From: Cristatella mucedo
Lineage: Eukaryota; Bryozoa; Phylactolaemata; Cristatellidae
Direction: 5' to 3'
NCBI GenBank assembly: GCA_009760855.2
Contig: WPIO01000007.1
Coordinates: 4,552,001-4,616,000, forward strand
DNA length: 64,000 nucleotides
Shown here: piece after piece, positions 20,080-30,661 of the stretch
Layout: every line of letters begins with the position of its first letter
Position numbering within the stretch: the stretch's first letter is position 1
Translations under genes and position numbers: made by a program
Notes under the pieces: generated by a model
Seen by the model: only the letters and a program-made list of their open reading frames with translations
What the model was told of the DNA's origin: nothing
Database searches by the model: none

Positions 20080-20420
20080 TTTCGTAGAAGCACACTTGGT
20101 TTGCTCGAGTACAAATTTCAGCTAGGTAGCATTTAAAGGGTTAGAGATTGGCTATAAGCGCAGATAAACGATCTTCGATTCAAAAGAGTTGGTCGCACAA
20201 TGGCAGGCCTGAGTGGTGAGTAACAAACGTTTAAGCAGGAATCGCAATGGGCAAGGACCAGCTTGTATTACCCTTGCCTAAGATGGGCCCGATTTATGTA
20301 ATGTTTGTAGTTGAAAGTTAGTAGACTTACCGTGTAATACCTCAATTATCATTTAATTTATCTAGGCATGCAAATGAGTCGGATCGGTACAACTACCACA
20401 TTAATACCCCATCAAGGTCA
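20080..20420 (-). mobile_element. Degenerate LINE A body
   Basis: Scattered matches to the LINE A RT C-terminal region on the minus strand remain: GAGTAACAAACGTTTAAGCA against the GTGACAAAACCTTGAAGTCA stretch of better copies, followed by AAGTTAGTAGACTTACCGTG. It lies downstream of METTL16. Confidence 0.4.
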
Positions 20421-20589
20421 GGTGAACATTTCATGTGAATTTTGAACGAGACACTATAACGGGTACAAGCAGCACGATGCAGTGGCTAGCTATATAGTAC
20501 TACACTGGTCACAGCTCGAGCCAATTAACATCGGCAGCCGTGCGGTCGGATGAATATAAACTCGATATGCATATAAACTTGATGCTGCA

Positions 20590-21138
20590 TTAGCAGTCCT
20601 CGCTGTTCAACGACTTTGACCGTTGCTGTTGCTGCTCGGATGGTGGCTGCAGTCTGTTCTTCAAGAATTGCATTATCTGATGCATCAACTCCCTATTGTC
20701 CCCCTCGAGCCACCGCATTGACATTGCCGTGCCACTTCCGGGCACCCACGTTAGAGTTAGCACAAACCGAATCAGAACAGCCTTTTCCTTGGTTGCTGTT
20801 CCGATCACTTGATCAGCTGGATCTGCCTCCAAACATGCCGCACTAGCGATGCGGGCTGAGCAGCAGTCAACGTCGCCAGACGCGTCAACTGAAACTTCCC
20901 TAAGGTGATTGGCAGGGCTAACAGCAGCGGGCACGCTGGGCGTGGCAGCCTCTGCATGTCCAGACGACATGCCGCCGGTGCAGAGCACTTTGGCAGCCGA
21001 CGGCAGAGCAGTCTGATCAGGTTCTTCGCTTCGAAGCTGCAGGCGTCGCTTGCGGCGCTGGTGAGTCCATGTGTTCTTCCTGGCAGACACGGTTGCACTA
21101 AAGACGGTTTCTTCTGCTTCCACGATGGTAAATGACAT
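20590..21138 (-). CDS. METTL16: METTL16 exon 6 (residues 360-541 and stop)
   Basis: The acceptor CCCAAG precedes 21138; TAA is at 20592-20590. It encodes SARKNTWTHQRRKRRLQLRS near the start, a low-complexity middle of about 70 residues, then ALTW-type strands and SMRWLEGDNRELMHQIMQFL near the end, followed by a glutamine run. The two conserved ends around a variable linker match the split C-terminal RNA-binding domain of METTL16. Confidence 0.92.
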   Translation of the reverse strand: MSFTIVEAEETVFSATVSARKNTWTHQRRKRRLQLRSEEPDQTALPSAAKVLCTGGMSSGHAEAATPSVPAAVSPANHLREVSVDASGDVDCCSARIASAACLEADPADQVIGTATKEKAVLIRFVLTLTWVPGSGTAMSMRWLEGDNRELMHQIMQFLKNRLQPPSEQQQQRSKSLNSEDC

Positions 21139-24100
21139 CTTGGGAGCAAAAAAGAGAAGATCAGCCGAAGATTGAGCCGAGAGCGATGCCCGACGCAGTG
21201 ACGACTCCGTGCAAGCATAATGAGCGTTACTGTCGATCTCACACGGTAGCGCTTACCTCTAGCTCGTCCAGTAGAGCCTTGACGGTGCGAGCCACTTCGC
21301 TGAAGGCAGTGCCAGGGGAGTCTGAATCTGCCCTGCTAATCAGACATATGAATGGCTTCTTGTCTCGCTGCCCCTTTTTCTGGACTTCGGAGAGCGACTT
21401 CTGCAATCGTATGCAAACAGCAACACAATGCCGTGCGTGCACAGGCTGGCACGTAGAATCAGGGGCTCACGTTTCCATCATTAGCAGTATTAGCAGCAGG
21501 CCAACTAAGTAAGGCAACACTCACGGGAAATCGATAGGATGGATGGAACGTCCAAGCCACGCCCCAGCGCATCGTCCTTCCTTGACAGAAAGAAGTGGAT
21601 GCAAAGTTTGTAACTCCCTTTTCACGAAGATAGGCCTTCACCTTTCCCAGGCTGGCCTTTTTGCCAAGCATGGACGTGTACAGCCTATGGGCGTGAAGCG
21701 TAGAGCTGCTTGCTAGCCTTCAGGCTGCTCGCCAACAGTGCCCATCTCACGGACCTGGCACGGAGGCAAGTGCATGCATGCTGGGCAGCAGTACTGCAGC
21801 AACTACACTTCAGGTTTAGTTGCAGAAACAATAGCAACACCATCAACATAGGCTGTTGACGAAAAAATGTCATGGCTATTTCCGTTAAGGTTCAGGAGAC
21901 GCCACGCTTAGAGACCAAATAAGCAGCAGAACCCGAGTGAGCTGTTTACCAGATGTCCCGGAAATTGCCGGCTGGGATGCCGATACAGGCATGCACTGTT
22001 ATGTTACCGAGGTGGCTACGGCTGGGGGGGGGGGGCCCGGCAGACTGACAATCTCCACGGATAGCAAAGTTGGAATTCGGGCACCAAAGATTTGAGGTAG
22101 GTTAGAGGCAAAACCAAACGACTCAAGTCAGAAGGTTGGGCGATTTGATATCTAGCCTGACTGGGAAGTGGTTGGGATATGTAGGCTGGAGCTAAGAGAA
22201 TAAAGAGATATACAGGAGAGTGACAAAACCGTAAGTCAAGAAGCTGCTTGATGGGAAGCCAGTACAGGTCGGTGAGAAGCAATGTAATATGGCAATAGCT
22301 GAGGTGGTGACTAGCATGGAAGTAGCAGCTCAGGACTGCTGAAAAAGGATGAGCCATAGTCGGCAGTAGGAGAGCCAACGGTCTTTAAGCGGAAGAATGG
22401 GACAGCTAATTTATTGTCCACACAGGACCTGTGGATGCGTAGAGGTTGAAACTGGTGCAGCAGTTCCGCTAGATACGAAGGAGCCAAGCTGTGGCAGGCC
22501 TTGTGGGTCAGCATAAGAACTTTGCTCTGTATCCGGTGATCAACCGGCAGTCATCCTAGCTATTTTAGCAAAGGAGATACGTGGTCAAACCTCTGGGACT
22601 TGAAAACAAGCCTTGCAGCCATATTCATAGCCAGCTGCAGTGGCTTGGTTGCTTTCTTTGGTAGCACAGCCAGAACAATAACCAAGCCAAGACAGAACTA
22701 AGTAGCTAGTTAAATTTTTGCAAGCCACTGTGGAAGACAGCCCTTAGATAGAGATCGGACGTGATGGCAAGCTGTGGAAGCAGTCTTCTGAATGAAGCTT
22801 TTAAAATTGAGGCAGCTGTCAAAAACGACACTTATATTTCGAGCACATGGTGATAGTCGCACAACAGCATCACTTATTAGAAGAGCAAAGCCTTGTAATC
22901 CAGCCACACACTTAGGGTGTCCTATGAGCTGCAGTTCGGTTTGATCGTCATTTAGTTTCAAAAAGTGGGCCTTAATCACTTTTCCCAGAGGTTGAGTATA
23001 AATAGAGAACAGCAAGGGACTGAGGACGGACGCTTGAGGGACTCAGCAGGTGATCCGTCTCGTGTGTGAGACCTGACTGCCGAATGACACAGATTGACAC
23101 GATCAGACAAGTACGATTTGAACCACGCCAGTGCCTCGTCTGCCAGACCGATCGTTGTTCGCAATCATTCAAGTAGGAAATCATGATCAATGGTGTCAAA
23201 GGCAGCTGACAGACCTAGCAAAACTTAAACAGTGACATTCCCGTCATCGTTGCCGCATAGAATGTCATTGTTAACACGGAGAGCAGTTTCAGTGGAGTGC
23301 TGCCTCTTGAACCCCGATCGAAATGTTAAACATTTAATTCTTTTCAATATGTGCAACCAGCGGCTTAGCGACAATTTTTTCAAGAATTCTTGAAAAGAAA
23401 GGAAGGGAAGCTGGGCGATAGTTTGCAAGGACCTCTGTATCTAATCCGGGCTTTTTTAGTACGGGTCAAACGATTGCCGATTTGAAGGACTTGGGTACAA
23501 GCCCTCTTTCCAAAGAAGCATTACAAATCTCGGTTATGGCAGGGCTAAGTTTGTCAACCAGTGAAGACCTCAGAGATGATGGTATAGGGTCGTCAGAAGA
23601 CAAGCTCTTTTTACTAGACCTCATTACTAGACGCGATGAGAAAATGCTTCGTCCGCAGGACTGATACGACATCTGAAGCACTAGCCCAACACACATGCAG
23701 TCACAAGGATGGGGCCAACCAGTCCTGATTTGGCAGAGACAAGGTCCACACGGCTAAAGGAGCTGAGTGCTGTCGGGTTTGCGCATGCTCAAGCATCTAC
23801 AGAAACTGACGTTAACTGCTAAGTCTCTCATCAACCAACCCTGCCACCATGTAACCAATTGCAGGACGGTGCTATCTGACTGGCAACATCTGACAAAGAG
23901 CATCAGCCAAAGCCCCGGCAAAGGAACCTCGGCCTGATGGCTTCGCACAGCATGGGCGCAAAACGCTACCTAATGGTACGACCGAGTGCAATGCTTTCGT
24001 CCACCATTCGCTTGACAAACTGCTCGTCCCCTCCTTCGGTGATGCGCTCCACATCGGCAGCAGTGGCAGAGCACGAAGGTGGCGGCTCCGGGAGCGACTC

Positions 24101-27100
24101 TGAGCCGTTGTGAGACGCTCCCTCGGCATCCAAGTCGGAGGAGAAGAAAGGAGGGTTACACATGCAGAAGTCGAATAGCTCCTCTCTGCTCCGACAGGCT
24201 GCCTCGTCAGGCTCTACGCCGCGCGCTGACGACACGACGTCGTGGAGGATTGTACTGCCATCAACCTGTATCACTGCAACACAACCTTTGCAGAATGCTA
24301 ACGGCATCTGCGACTGCTGAGGAGCTAGCTTCCACATCCGATGAGCGGCGCTCAAGTACTAGCAGCCTGCTTTGGTCGGCACAACCGATCATGCTCTTTG
24401 CAATTGCCTGTTATACAGAACCTCTCGGGTTGGCTGTCACGTGCACACGGAGGCATACATCTTTAACTAGTATCCAAGTCACATTTAGAAGACTACTTGG
24501 GAGGAGGAACGAACACTTAGACGTGCCCGTTTTGCACGAATCAGGTCATTGACGTTGGATTGACTGTTCTCTTGCATTAATTAGACTTCTCACTTTTCTT
24601 AGTTCGTGTCAGATGTCCGTTAATAGTCACTGATTACACATCAAACACTGCTCAAGGTTTAACTGTGCCAGAAGAAACTCGACAGAGTTGCATGCGCTCG
24701 AATTTGGTAGTGCACCCCGGTGACAATGCACTGTAAAGCAACTGCTGGCCCACAAAACAGACTTGGAAGGAATACAACAATTAAGCATTCGTTTACTTAT
24801 TAACCGACTTTAGAGCACCCGACTTCCTTTTGACCAATAAAGGGCTGCCTTCGTGACACTTCCTTCCTACTGCTTGGCCTAAGCAGATCAGATCGGCCTG
24901 GACTGTGAGGGTAGAAGGGCGGTCAAAGCGCACTAAGCGTTCGTTGGTGTCCAGCAATTTGCAGCTCATGCAGTATGAAAAATTCTGCAGCTTTCATACA
25001 GCTGTATACGACAGCAACAAAATATTTCCTGATTTAACAGCCTTGTTTGCACTAGCGGCAGAAGAGCCTTAAACGGTTATTATCACTCGATGAGGCGTGA
25101 GATGGCACACTAGGTAAGGCAGTTGCTTTTCACGACTTCTGTACCGAGGTCATGGGTCCGAATCTTGCGCTGGGCGATCCTTTATAGACACTGCAAGCAG
25201 CTGTGAAAGCCGTAAAGGCTCTTCTGTCGATATACAAAAGAAGCTGTTGAATCAGCTAGTAGATTTTTTTTTATCCCGACTTGCAGTTGGCGTTAAAGGA
25301 TTGCCCATTGAAGGATTCGAACCCACGACCACGGTCGTGAAGAGTGAGCGCCTTACTAGTACAAATAAACGGACTCCGACATACTGCCAAAAGAGAAAGT
25401 TTCACGTAAAACGCATGCTGGCAAGAGCTGAACCAGCAATGGCATTCTATGTAAGATGTCCCTTAGTGGCAAGTCAGACTCTAAGTGCTGCATACAAAGA
25501 ATGTACTGCACTACTGGCTGCTACTTAGTTACGACTGGCATTCGCTCTGGTTTGGCCCAGGGGCAAGGTGTTTGCCTTAAACGACCAAGGTCATGGGCAA
25601 GGGCCGCATGGCATATGCAAAGCAGCTGTATAGAGGTTAAGTCTATTAGAGTGCCAATGATTTAGTATAATAATAATAATAATAATTATTTGGGAGCCAC
25701 TGACAGTGATTTCGATAGCTAGCATACGTCGCGTGTTGCAGCAGTCTTAATCAGAATGTTGCCTCCCAGAGATAATAAAACGGAAGATGTCCACTCAAGC
25801 ATTAACAGTGCAGAAATAAAGTGCAACTGTCACCAACTTCATCACCACAAGCACATCATTTTGTTACAAACCCCGTGCACACAAAAGCACGCTTGTTCAT
25901 CGACCAATTATCGCTTTCCAGACTTCAGAGTCTAACGAATAAAGCAAACCGAGTGGTAACAGGAGCAAATGTAAGGCCGCGACTGTTTCGCCAGTGGCAC
26001 ACGCTCGGTGCACTGGGCTTACCTTTAATTCCATCCTGGCATTCATTGCGTCTTACATTTTCGACTGCGTACTTAAAGTTCGTAGCATCCATCTCGCTGG
26101 CGTAGAATCTCCAGCCTTTCAGCTTGGCACCAAGAAGAGGGTAGACGCACGAGCTGCCTGTACCTGCGCTGGCGAAGAGAGCCATCCAGTGCCAAAGCGG
26201 CGAGTGTGGTGCAAGCCCCCACAGCCAATGCCAACATCGCTTACATGCAGTGTGAGCGTTCACTTACAGGTAATAAGTTCTGTCAGCATAGAGATTTCAA
26301 CTGTAGAAGGCCAGTACAAAGCAATCAACAACGACCACATGATTATGAGGTGCCCAGGTCTGAATAATTTAATCACTTTCAACGCGAAGGCAGTCGTTTG
26401 CTGAACGGTTGCATAAAAGGCACGATCTCACGATATAGCTCTGCTTACCCCTCCATTCTTGCTTCACGAGTCTGCTAACCCATATAACTGGCATTTACTG
26501 ATGGTTAACTACAGACCGAAAAACTCTATACAAGCGCGCGCACATACACGCGCGCAATCAAACACACTCACACACACACACACACCAAGGTACAGCGTAA
26601 TGCATGTTTGCTCCTCTGGAACTACCAGATATCCATAAAGTATGGGACTGGTAAAGAAGTTAAGAACACAATCAAGCATGAAAAACAAAACCGAATAATT
26701 CGTTAGATCTAGAATTTAAACATGCAGTCTAACGTTGGAGCCTGAAAGCAAGCACAGTGGACACTAGTATACCTTGAGAGTCAATATTCACAAATTTCCT
26801 GAGAAGATTTATTATCAACCGACACCGGATCAGAACAAAATACCGTCAAAAAAGCTTGGCAGTTGTGACACGTAATAATAACGAATAAAACAGAAAATCA
26901 AGTTCAAGAACACACGAGGACACATTTAGGCAAACCCACACCCCAAATTTCACCTCAATCCATACAGTATTGGCAAAGTTATGGAATTTAAATGGCATAC
27001 ATATAGTTCATTTGTCTACAGCCCTAAGAGAACCGAATCTTTATCAAGTCGCGCTTCACATATGTCGTAGGGCTCGAACCTACGACCTCAGTTGTAAAGG

Positions 27101-27589
27101 TGAGCACCTTGATCTCGGTCGTTAATGGTGAGCACCTTAACCCCTGGGCCAAACCAGGGCGGCGATGACAAAGTAAACTGTAAAGGAGGTGGGTCGAGAG
27201 TTGCAAGCATATACCTATGTACCTTATGTAGCTGAGAACATGTACCACGATGGGTGTCAAGGTTCAACTAGTTGGCATGCATATAACACAGAGATCAACA
27301 AATGTGTTATCTGTATATGTGTCGTTTCCATTAAGCAAGGGTTCGCATCATCATTTTAAATACTTTTTCTTCAAGTGGAAATCATCAAAACAAGAGCGCA
27401 TTTCTATCATGTTTGTCTATTGAAAGGCAACTTAAGCCAAAGTTCGATTGCTTGACCAAATTTTTCAGTGGTTTTCTGCACTAAGTCTTATGATCTCTTA
27501 AGGCACTCTACAAAGGACCTATTATTATTAGCATGCTAGTAACCTTTTTGAGATTCAAAAGGTGCAACAACAATTATGCACAGAGAGTG

Positions 27590-27680
<91 letters not shown>

Positions 27681-27775
27681 CTTTGTGGTCATATCTTCGC
27701 TCATGCGTGCTTGCACACATGTAATTTCGCGTGCAGTTACTCACAACATGTAATCTCAAGCGCGGTTACTCACAA

Positions 27776-27852
<77 letters not shown>

Positions 27853-30546
27853 TGTGTGTGTGTGTGCGAGTGGGAGGTGTGCGAATACACACATGTGCAC
27901 CTGTGTCTCTCTCCGAAATGCGTGCGTGCAGTGCATGCACACAAGAGCACATGAACAACTACAGGACATATTCTCCCATTAGAAATCTCAAAACTGGGGT
28001 ACACGCCATGTAGAACAGGGTAAAGCAAGTCCAGTAGATGGATTTCTTGACACAGTCATCCAAGCCAACCTAGCTTTTTAAAAACTGCTGGTCTGAAGAC
28101 CGCCAGGTCTTGCAGAATTATTTCTATGAAAACCAAACTGCTCAGTTGAAGACTCCATTCCTGTAAGGTCAACAGGCCTGTTTCTAGACAGGACAGACTA
28201 ATTGACTAATACACTTCTTTCCCAATATGACTGCGCTGCAAAAGCTCTGCAGATGTACCAAAATACGGTACCGTTCAAGTTAATTAACTGTTCGGTTACT
28301 AGAAAGATAGAATTCAAGAGTGGGCTTGATCGTGCTGAAGCCAATGAAGACGGTCAGACAAACAGCAGCTCGTGTTAGGCAGCAAAAGCACAGTAAGAAA
28401 GGCGGTAAACCTAAACTCGTAACAGCAGACGAAGTGACTACTCACGCTGAATGTAGTAAGATATAACAAATCATAGGAAGCTTTTTTGTTTGCCAAGTAT
28501 GCACATAATAATAACAATAATAAGACATTTACAGTGCCCTACAAGAACAAATCTCTTTCTAGGCACTAAAACATAAGTTGCAGAGGAAGCAAGTCACAAT
28601 CGTTAAGTGGTAACATGCACAGCGGCAGCACGCATTAGCACACACAGGACAATTCACACGGACTGAGAGAATGCTTTGAGACTAGGTTCGGCTGAAGCTT
28701 CTTTGAAAAGCCGCCGACAAAAAGAGAGTCACGATGTCAGTCAGGAGTGAATGAAGGCATTGAAAGCATACTAACTAATAGCAAGGTCTCTAAAGGATTT
28801 GAGATTGGTCAGAGGCACAGCCTAATGAGTTGATTCAGGAGAGTGGGCGGTACGTGGCCTAGCCTGAATAGAGATTAGTTCAGATAGGTAGGCTGGAGCA
28901 AAGACATAAAGGAGCCTAGAAGTGAGTGACAAAACCCTGAAGTCGATATGATGCTTGATGTCAAGCATGATGGTGAGAAGTTGTGCATTGATGGGCAATT
29001 GTGGAGTTCATCACAGACAAGCCTAGCTATAGAGTTTTGCAGCAACTATAAGTGCCATACTGAACAGAAAGAAGACCTGCAAGTAATGACCTACAGTCTA
29101 GTCGGGTGACATAAATGCATGGGTCGGCTTGGCCATGGTTTTCTCACCCAAACAGGTCCACATTTTGCAATGTTACCTAGCTGAAAGTAGGCAGATTTGA
29201 CCGTGGAGCTGATACGGTCATAATGGTATAAGGAAATGGATAAGGTAGCAAGACATAATCGGATGGGGCCAGCTGGGGCTTCAAACTCAGCCAATGACGC
29301 TAGACACGGAGCTCCTTTATAGTCAAACGCATCACTAGCTTCGCCAACTAATACAACTGAGTAGAATTTTAAAATGGACAATTTTTTGACGAATCATTGT
29401 TTGGGGTGGCCCAGCCAGTCACCTGATTTGAACCCCATAGACCGACTATGAAGTGATTTCGACCGACAGGCGGCTGAGGCCGGGTGTTCGGCCTACACCA
29501 GAAGGCGACCTTTTCAGTAAAACTCTGGCTCTGTGGAATGCGCTACCGCGGACGAGACATTACGGCAGCTGATGGCCTCTATGTCTGGCCAGAATGAATG
29601 GAGAGAATGAAAAAATGATGAAAAAGACGAACGAAGACCTATGTAGGTCATAAAGAATCGTGATGGGACTACGTCACACTAAACGCATACATGCCAACAG
29701 CACATGTGCTTGTTTTTGGGCTATCGGTAAGTATTTTCACACGCTGTGGCTGTGCACATCTTTAGTATGCCAGGCATCGTGCCAAAATCCTCTAAGTACC
29801 GAACAAATTTAACGCCACAGCATCAGCGACCACGATGGATTACGATTTTCTCACGCTCAGTGTACATCAAGAGCCGAGACTTGAAAGACATTTAGCTCCC
29901 CATATTGGGCTAAACAAATGTATTACAATTATTACTCACGAGGTTCGGGATCGAACGCAGTTCGACAGCAAACGTCTCGTGGGTTGCAAACAAACGGCAA
30001 ACGATGCCGGGCCACTCGCGAGGCAGAAATAGGTCAACACTAGCGCAAGGTCTTTTCCGTGCAAGTATAACAGCCTGACCGACGCAACTGGTCAGTGAAA
30101 GGGAAGTGGCAACTGCGCCTCACAAGCGCCGTTGGCAGCGTGCGAGGTACGAGAGCGTGCAAAAATAAGAAAGGATCATCGGTCGCCGAAGCATCGGCCG
30201 CCGTTCTAATCCCCTTACCGATATCCAAGCCAGTTGTGCCGCCTGCGGGTACTGAGCGGTCGGCATTCAGGAGGTCTTCTACCCACAGAATATAATTCAG
30301 GCGTTGAGGCACTGCAGGTATGAGGCGGTCTTCGGGTAGGTCGATATCGATGCCAAAGTCTTCCTTCAGTAGGGCGCACGACAACGCCTTGAGGCACCGA
30401 GGATTTGTAAAGTCAATCACGATGCGACCTTTCAGATCTTGGGAAACGGCGGCGCGAAAAGCCACGTTTTTCACAGCTAACTCCTTGAAATCAGGTTTCT
30501 TAAACTTGTATACATTGCGCGGGTGCATAAATTGATTAAGTGCCAT
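20590..30546 (-). CDS. METTL16: METTL16, U6 snRNA/MAT2A-type N6-adenosine RNA methyltransferase (six exons)
   Basis: I join 30546-30219, 26163-26023, 24273-23970, 21684-21525, 21400-21257 and 21138-20590. This gives 1626 nt, 541 residues plus stop, close to the human protein (about 560). All five introns are GT-AG and phases match. In the family this nuclear enzyme transfers methyl from S-adenosylmethionine to an adenosine in U6 snRNA and in hairpins controlling MAT2A. Visible here are the RNA-binding N-terminal helix region (residues 1-100, RLNYILWVEDLL at 82-93), SAM motif LDIGTG (107-112), the acidic motif FYASEMD (129-135), catalytic NPPF (196-199), and the M-L-G-K-K loop (263-267) with SFCQGRTMRW (289-298). 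A C-terminal region ends in WLEGDNRELMHQIMQFLKNR, the counterpart of the vertebrate-conserved RNA-binding region. The start at 30546 is chosen because MALNQFMHPRN aligns with the family N-terminus; the frame stays open upstream to 30642. It appears intact and functional. Confidence 0.96.
21257..21400 (-). CDS. METTL16: METTL16 exon 5 (residues 312-359)
   Basis: The acceptor TTGCAG is at 21401-21406; the donor GTAAGC is at 21251-21256. It has phase 0 on both sides, 48 codons. The segment with RDKKPFICLISRAD and then ARTVKALLDELE matches the position of the first strand and helix of the C-terminal region. Confidence 0.88.
21525..21684 (-). CDS. METTL16: METTL16 exon 4 (residues 258-311)
   Basis: The acceptor CCATAG is at 21685-21690; the donor GTGAGT is at 21519-21524. 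It encodes SMLGKKASLGKVKAYLREKG and SFCQGRTMRWGVAWTFHPSY, two of the most conserved METTL16 blocks. It ends in phase 0. The 2285-bp intron before it is occupied by a LINE B copy in the same orientation. Confidence 0.95.
22024..22035. repeat. Poly-G run
   Basis: About twelve consecutive G on the plus strand in METTL16 intron 3. It is a likely site of sequencing or assembly length error. Confidence 0.8.
22040..22290 (-). mobile_element. LINE A fragment abutting LINE B
   Basis: The minus strand has the LLTDLYWLPIKQLLDL stretch (22016-22378 frame) equivalent to the [18 protein letters not shown] block. At about 22290 the sequence switches to LINE B without a tail between them. Confidence 0.65.
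22290..23700 (-). mobile_element. LINE B copy, RT region, decayed
   Basis: Reading the minus strand from high to low coordinates: SSKKSLSSDDPIPSSL and EICNASLERGLVPKSFKSAI (pre-RT), LKRIKCLTFRSGFKRQHSTE, DEALAWFKSYLSDRVN, SIYTQPLGKVI, FLKLNDDQTELQLIGHPK, then ELLHQFQPLRIHRSC. This is the order expected of a CR1/L2-like RT. The YADD segment is deleted between TQPLGKVI and FLKLND. It lies in METTL16 intron 3, sense with the gene. Confidence 0.85.
23970..24273 (-). CDS. METTL16: METTL16 exon 3 (residues 157-258), NPPF catalytic motif
   Basis: The acceptor TTGCAG is at 24274-24279; the donor, read as GTAGCG (an uncommon donor consensus), follows 23970. It encodes LFDFCMCNPPFFSSDLDAEG with the catalytic NPPF, then ITEGGDEQFVKRMVDESIAL. 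The phase 2 end joins to exon 4 as AG|G (Arg-258). The segment between residues 201 and 222 is Ser/Pro-rich, as in other members. Confidence 0.94.
24610..25030. other. METTL16 intron 2 segment without recognised features
   Basis: AT-rich intronic sequence; no repeat family or coding frame recognised. Confidence 0.4.
25035..25080 (-). mobile_element. SINE2 tail fragment
   Basis: Minus-strand AAGGCTCTTCTGCCGCTAGT followed by GCTGTTAAATCAG is the SINE2 tail. It sits immediately before a plus-strand SINE2, giving a head-to-head pair. Confidence 0.65.
25085..25260 (+). mobile_element. SINE2 copy
   Basis: An A-box-like TGGCACACTAGGTAAGG (25100-25118 region), a B-box-like CATGGGTCCGAATCTT, then the tail AAGGCTCTTCTGTCGATATA and GAAGCTGTTGAATCAGC. 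It is the most complete SINE2 in the window and lies in METTL16 intron 2, antisense. Confidence 0.75.
25275..25372 (-). mobile_element. SINE2 head fragment
   Basis: The minus strand shows a tRNA-like A-box region (AGTAAGGCGCTCACTCTTCA), then CGACCGTGGTCGTGGGTTCG and AATCC. The tail is lacking or diverged. Confidence 0.55.
25549..25692 (+). mobile_element. SINE1 copy, diverged, ending in AATAAT repeats
   Basis: TTTGGCCCAGGGGCAAGGTG (A-box region), GGTCATGGGCAAGGGCCGC at the B-box position, then GCATATGCAAAGCAGC and TGTATAGAGGTTAAG, ending TATAATAATAATAATAATAATT. The B box is damaged. The terminal repeat is the same trinucleotide that closes LINE A. Confidence 0.6.
26023..26163 (-). CDS. METTL16: METTL16 exon 2 (residues 110-157)
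   Basis: The acceptor CAG is just above 26163; the donor GTAAGC is at 26017-26022. It completes LDIGTG and encodes SSCVYPLLGAKLKGW, FYASEMDATNFKYAVENV and RRNECQDGIK, the Rossmann core of the methyltransferase. It ends one nucleotide into Val-157. Confidence 0.96.
26400..26990. other. METTL16 intron 1 segment with a short (CA)n
   Basis: AT-rich sequence with a short CACACA tract at about 26568-26584. Nothing else is recognised. Confidence 0.4.
26996..27172 (-). mobile_element. SINE1 copy, long-spacer form
   Basis: Minus strand: TTTGGCCCAGGGGTTAAGGT, an extra spacer of roughly 20-30 bp containing a second GTGCTCACC, then GAGGTCGTAGGTTCGAGCCC (B box) and a tail ending CAAATGAACTATAT. It lies in METTL16 intron 1, sense with the gene. 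Confidence 0.75.
27592..27679. repeat. (CA)n microsatellite
   Basis: 88 bp of pure CA, about 44 units. It faces a (GT)n array 100 bp away. Confidence 0.97.
27779..27867. repeat. (GT)n microsatellite
   Basis: About 44 GT units with one interruption (GTGG) at 27844-27846. The intervening spacer contains two copies of a (C/G)GGTTACTCACAAC-like motif. Confidence 0.97.
28505..29390 (-). mobile_element. LINE A copy, decayed
   Basis: A tail with AATAACAATAATAA at 28505-28520 and CAAATCTCTTTCTAGGCAC is followed by a minus-strand 3' region to about 29390, with AGTGAGTGACAAAACCCTGA and GTAGGCAGATTTGACCGTGG. It is highly decayed and lies in METTL16 intron 1. Confidence 0.75.
29391..29645 (+). pseudogene. 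Tc1/mariner transposase C-terminal remnant
   Basis: Plus-strand translation from about 29405 reads LGWPSQSPDLNPIDRL, the signature preceding the last catalytic acidic residue in Tc1-like transposases. Further on come DETLRQLMASMSGQNE-type sequence and a C-terminal tail. The expected LW(xxL) after PIDRL is broken by a stop, and a frame shift is needed to follow the tail. No terminal inverted repeat was found. It adjoins the LINE A copy within METTL16 intron 1. Confidence 0.7.
30219..30546 (-). CDS. METTL16: METTL16 exon 1 (residues 1-110)
   Basis: The ATG is at 30546-30544; the donor GTAAGG is at 30218-30213. It carries the N-terminal module with KKPDFKELAVKN, RIVIDFTNPRCLKALSCALL and LKEDFGIDIDLPEDRLIP, and ends within the SAM-binding Gly-110 codon (phase 1). 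The following 4055-bp intron holds a SINE1, a Tc1/mariner remnant, a LINE A copy and facing CA/GT microsatellites. Confidence 0.96.
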
Positions 30547-30661
30547 AGTTATCCGAGTCGCTACTAAGCTGAAGCTAATAGACGAACGTGTTCTACGCAG
30601 ACGGCGACGAGCCCGCGGCCGAAGCACACGCGGATAACTCAACCTTCACATTAAAGGTGAT

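Noticed and set aside
30547-30642. N-terminal extension of METTL16 to an upstream ATG at 30642
   Set aside because: The extension is arginine-rich and has no counterpart in the family, while MALNQFMHPRN fits the family start. It is probably 5'UTR.
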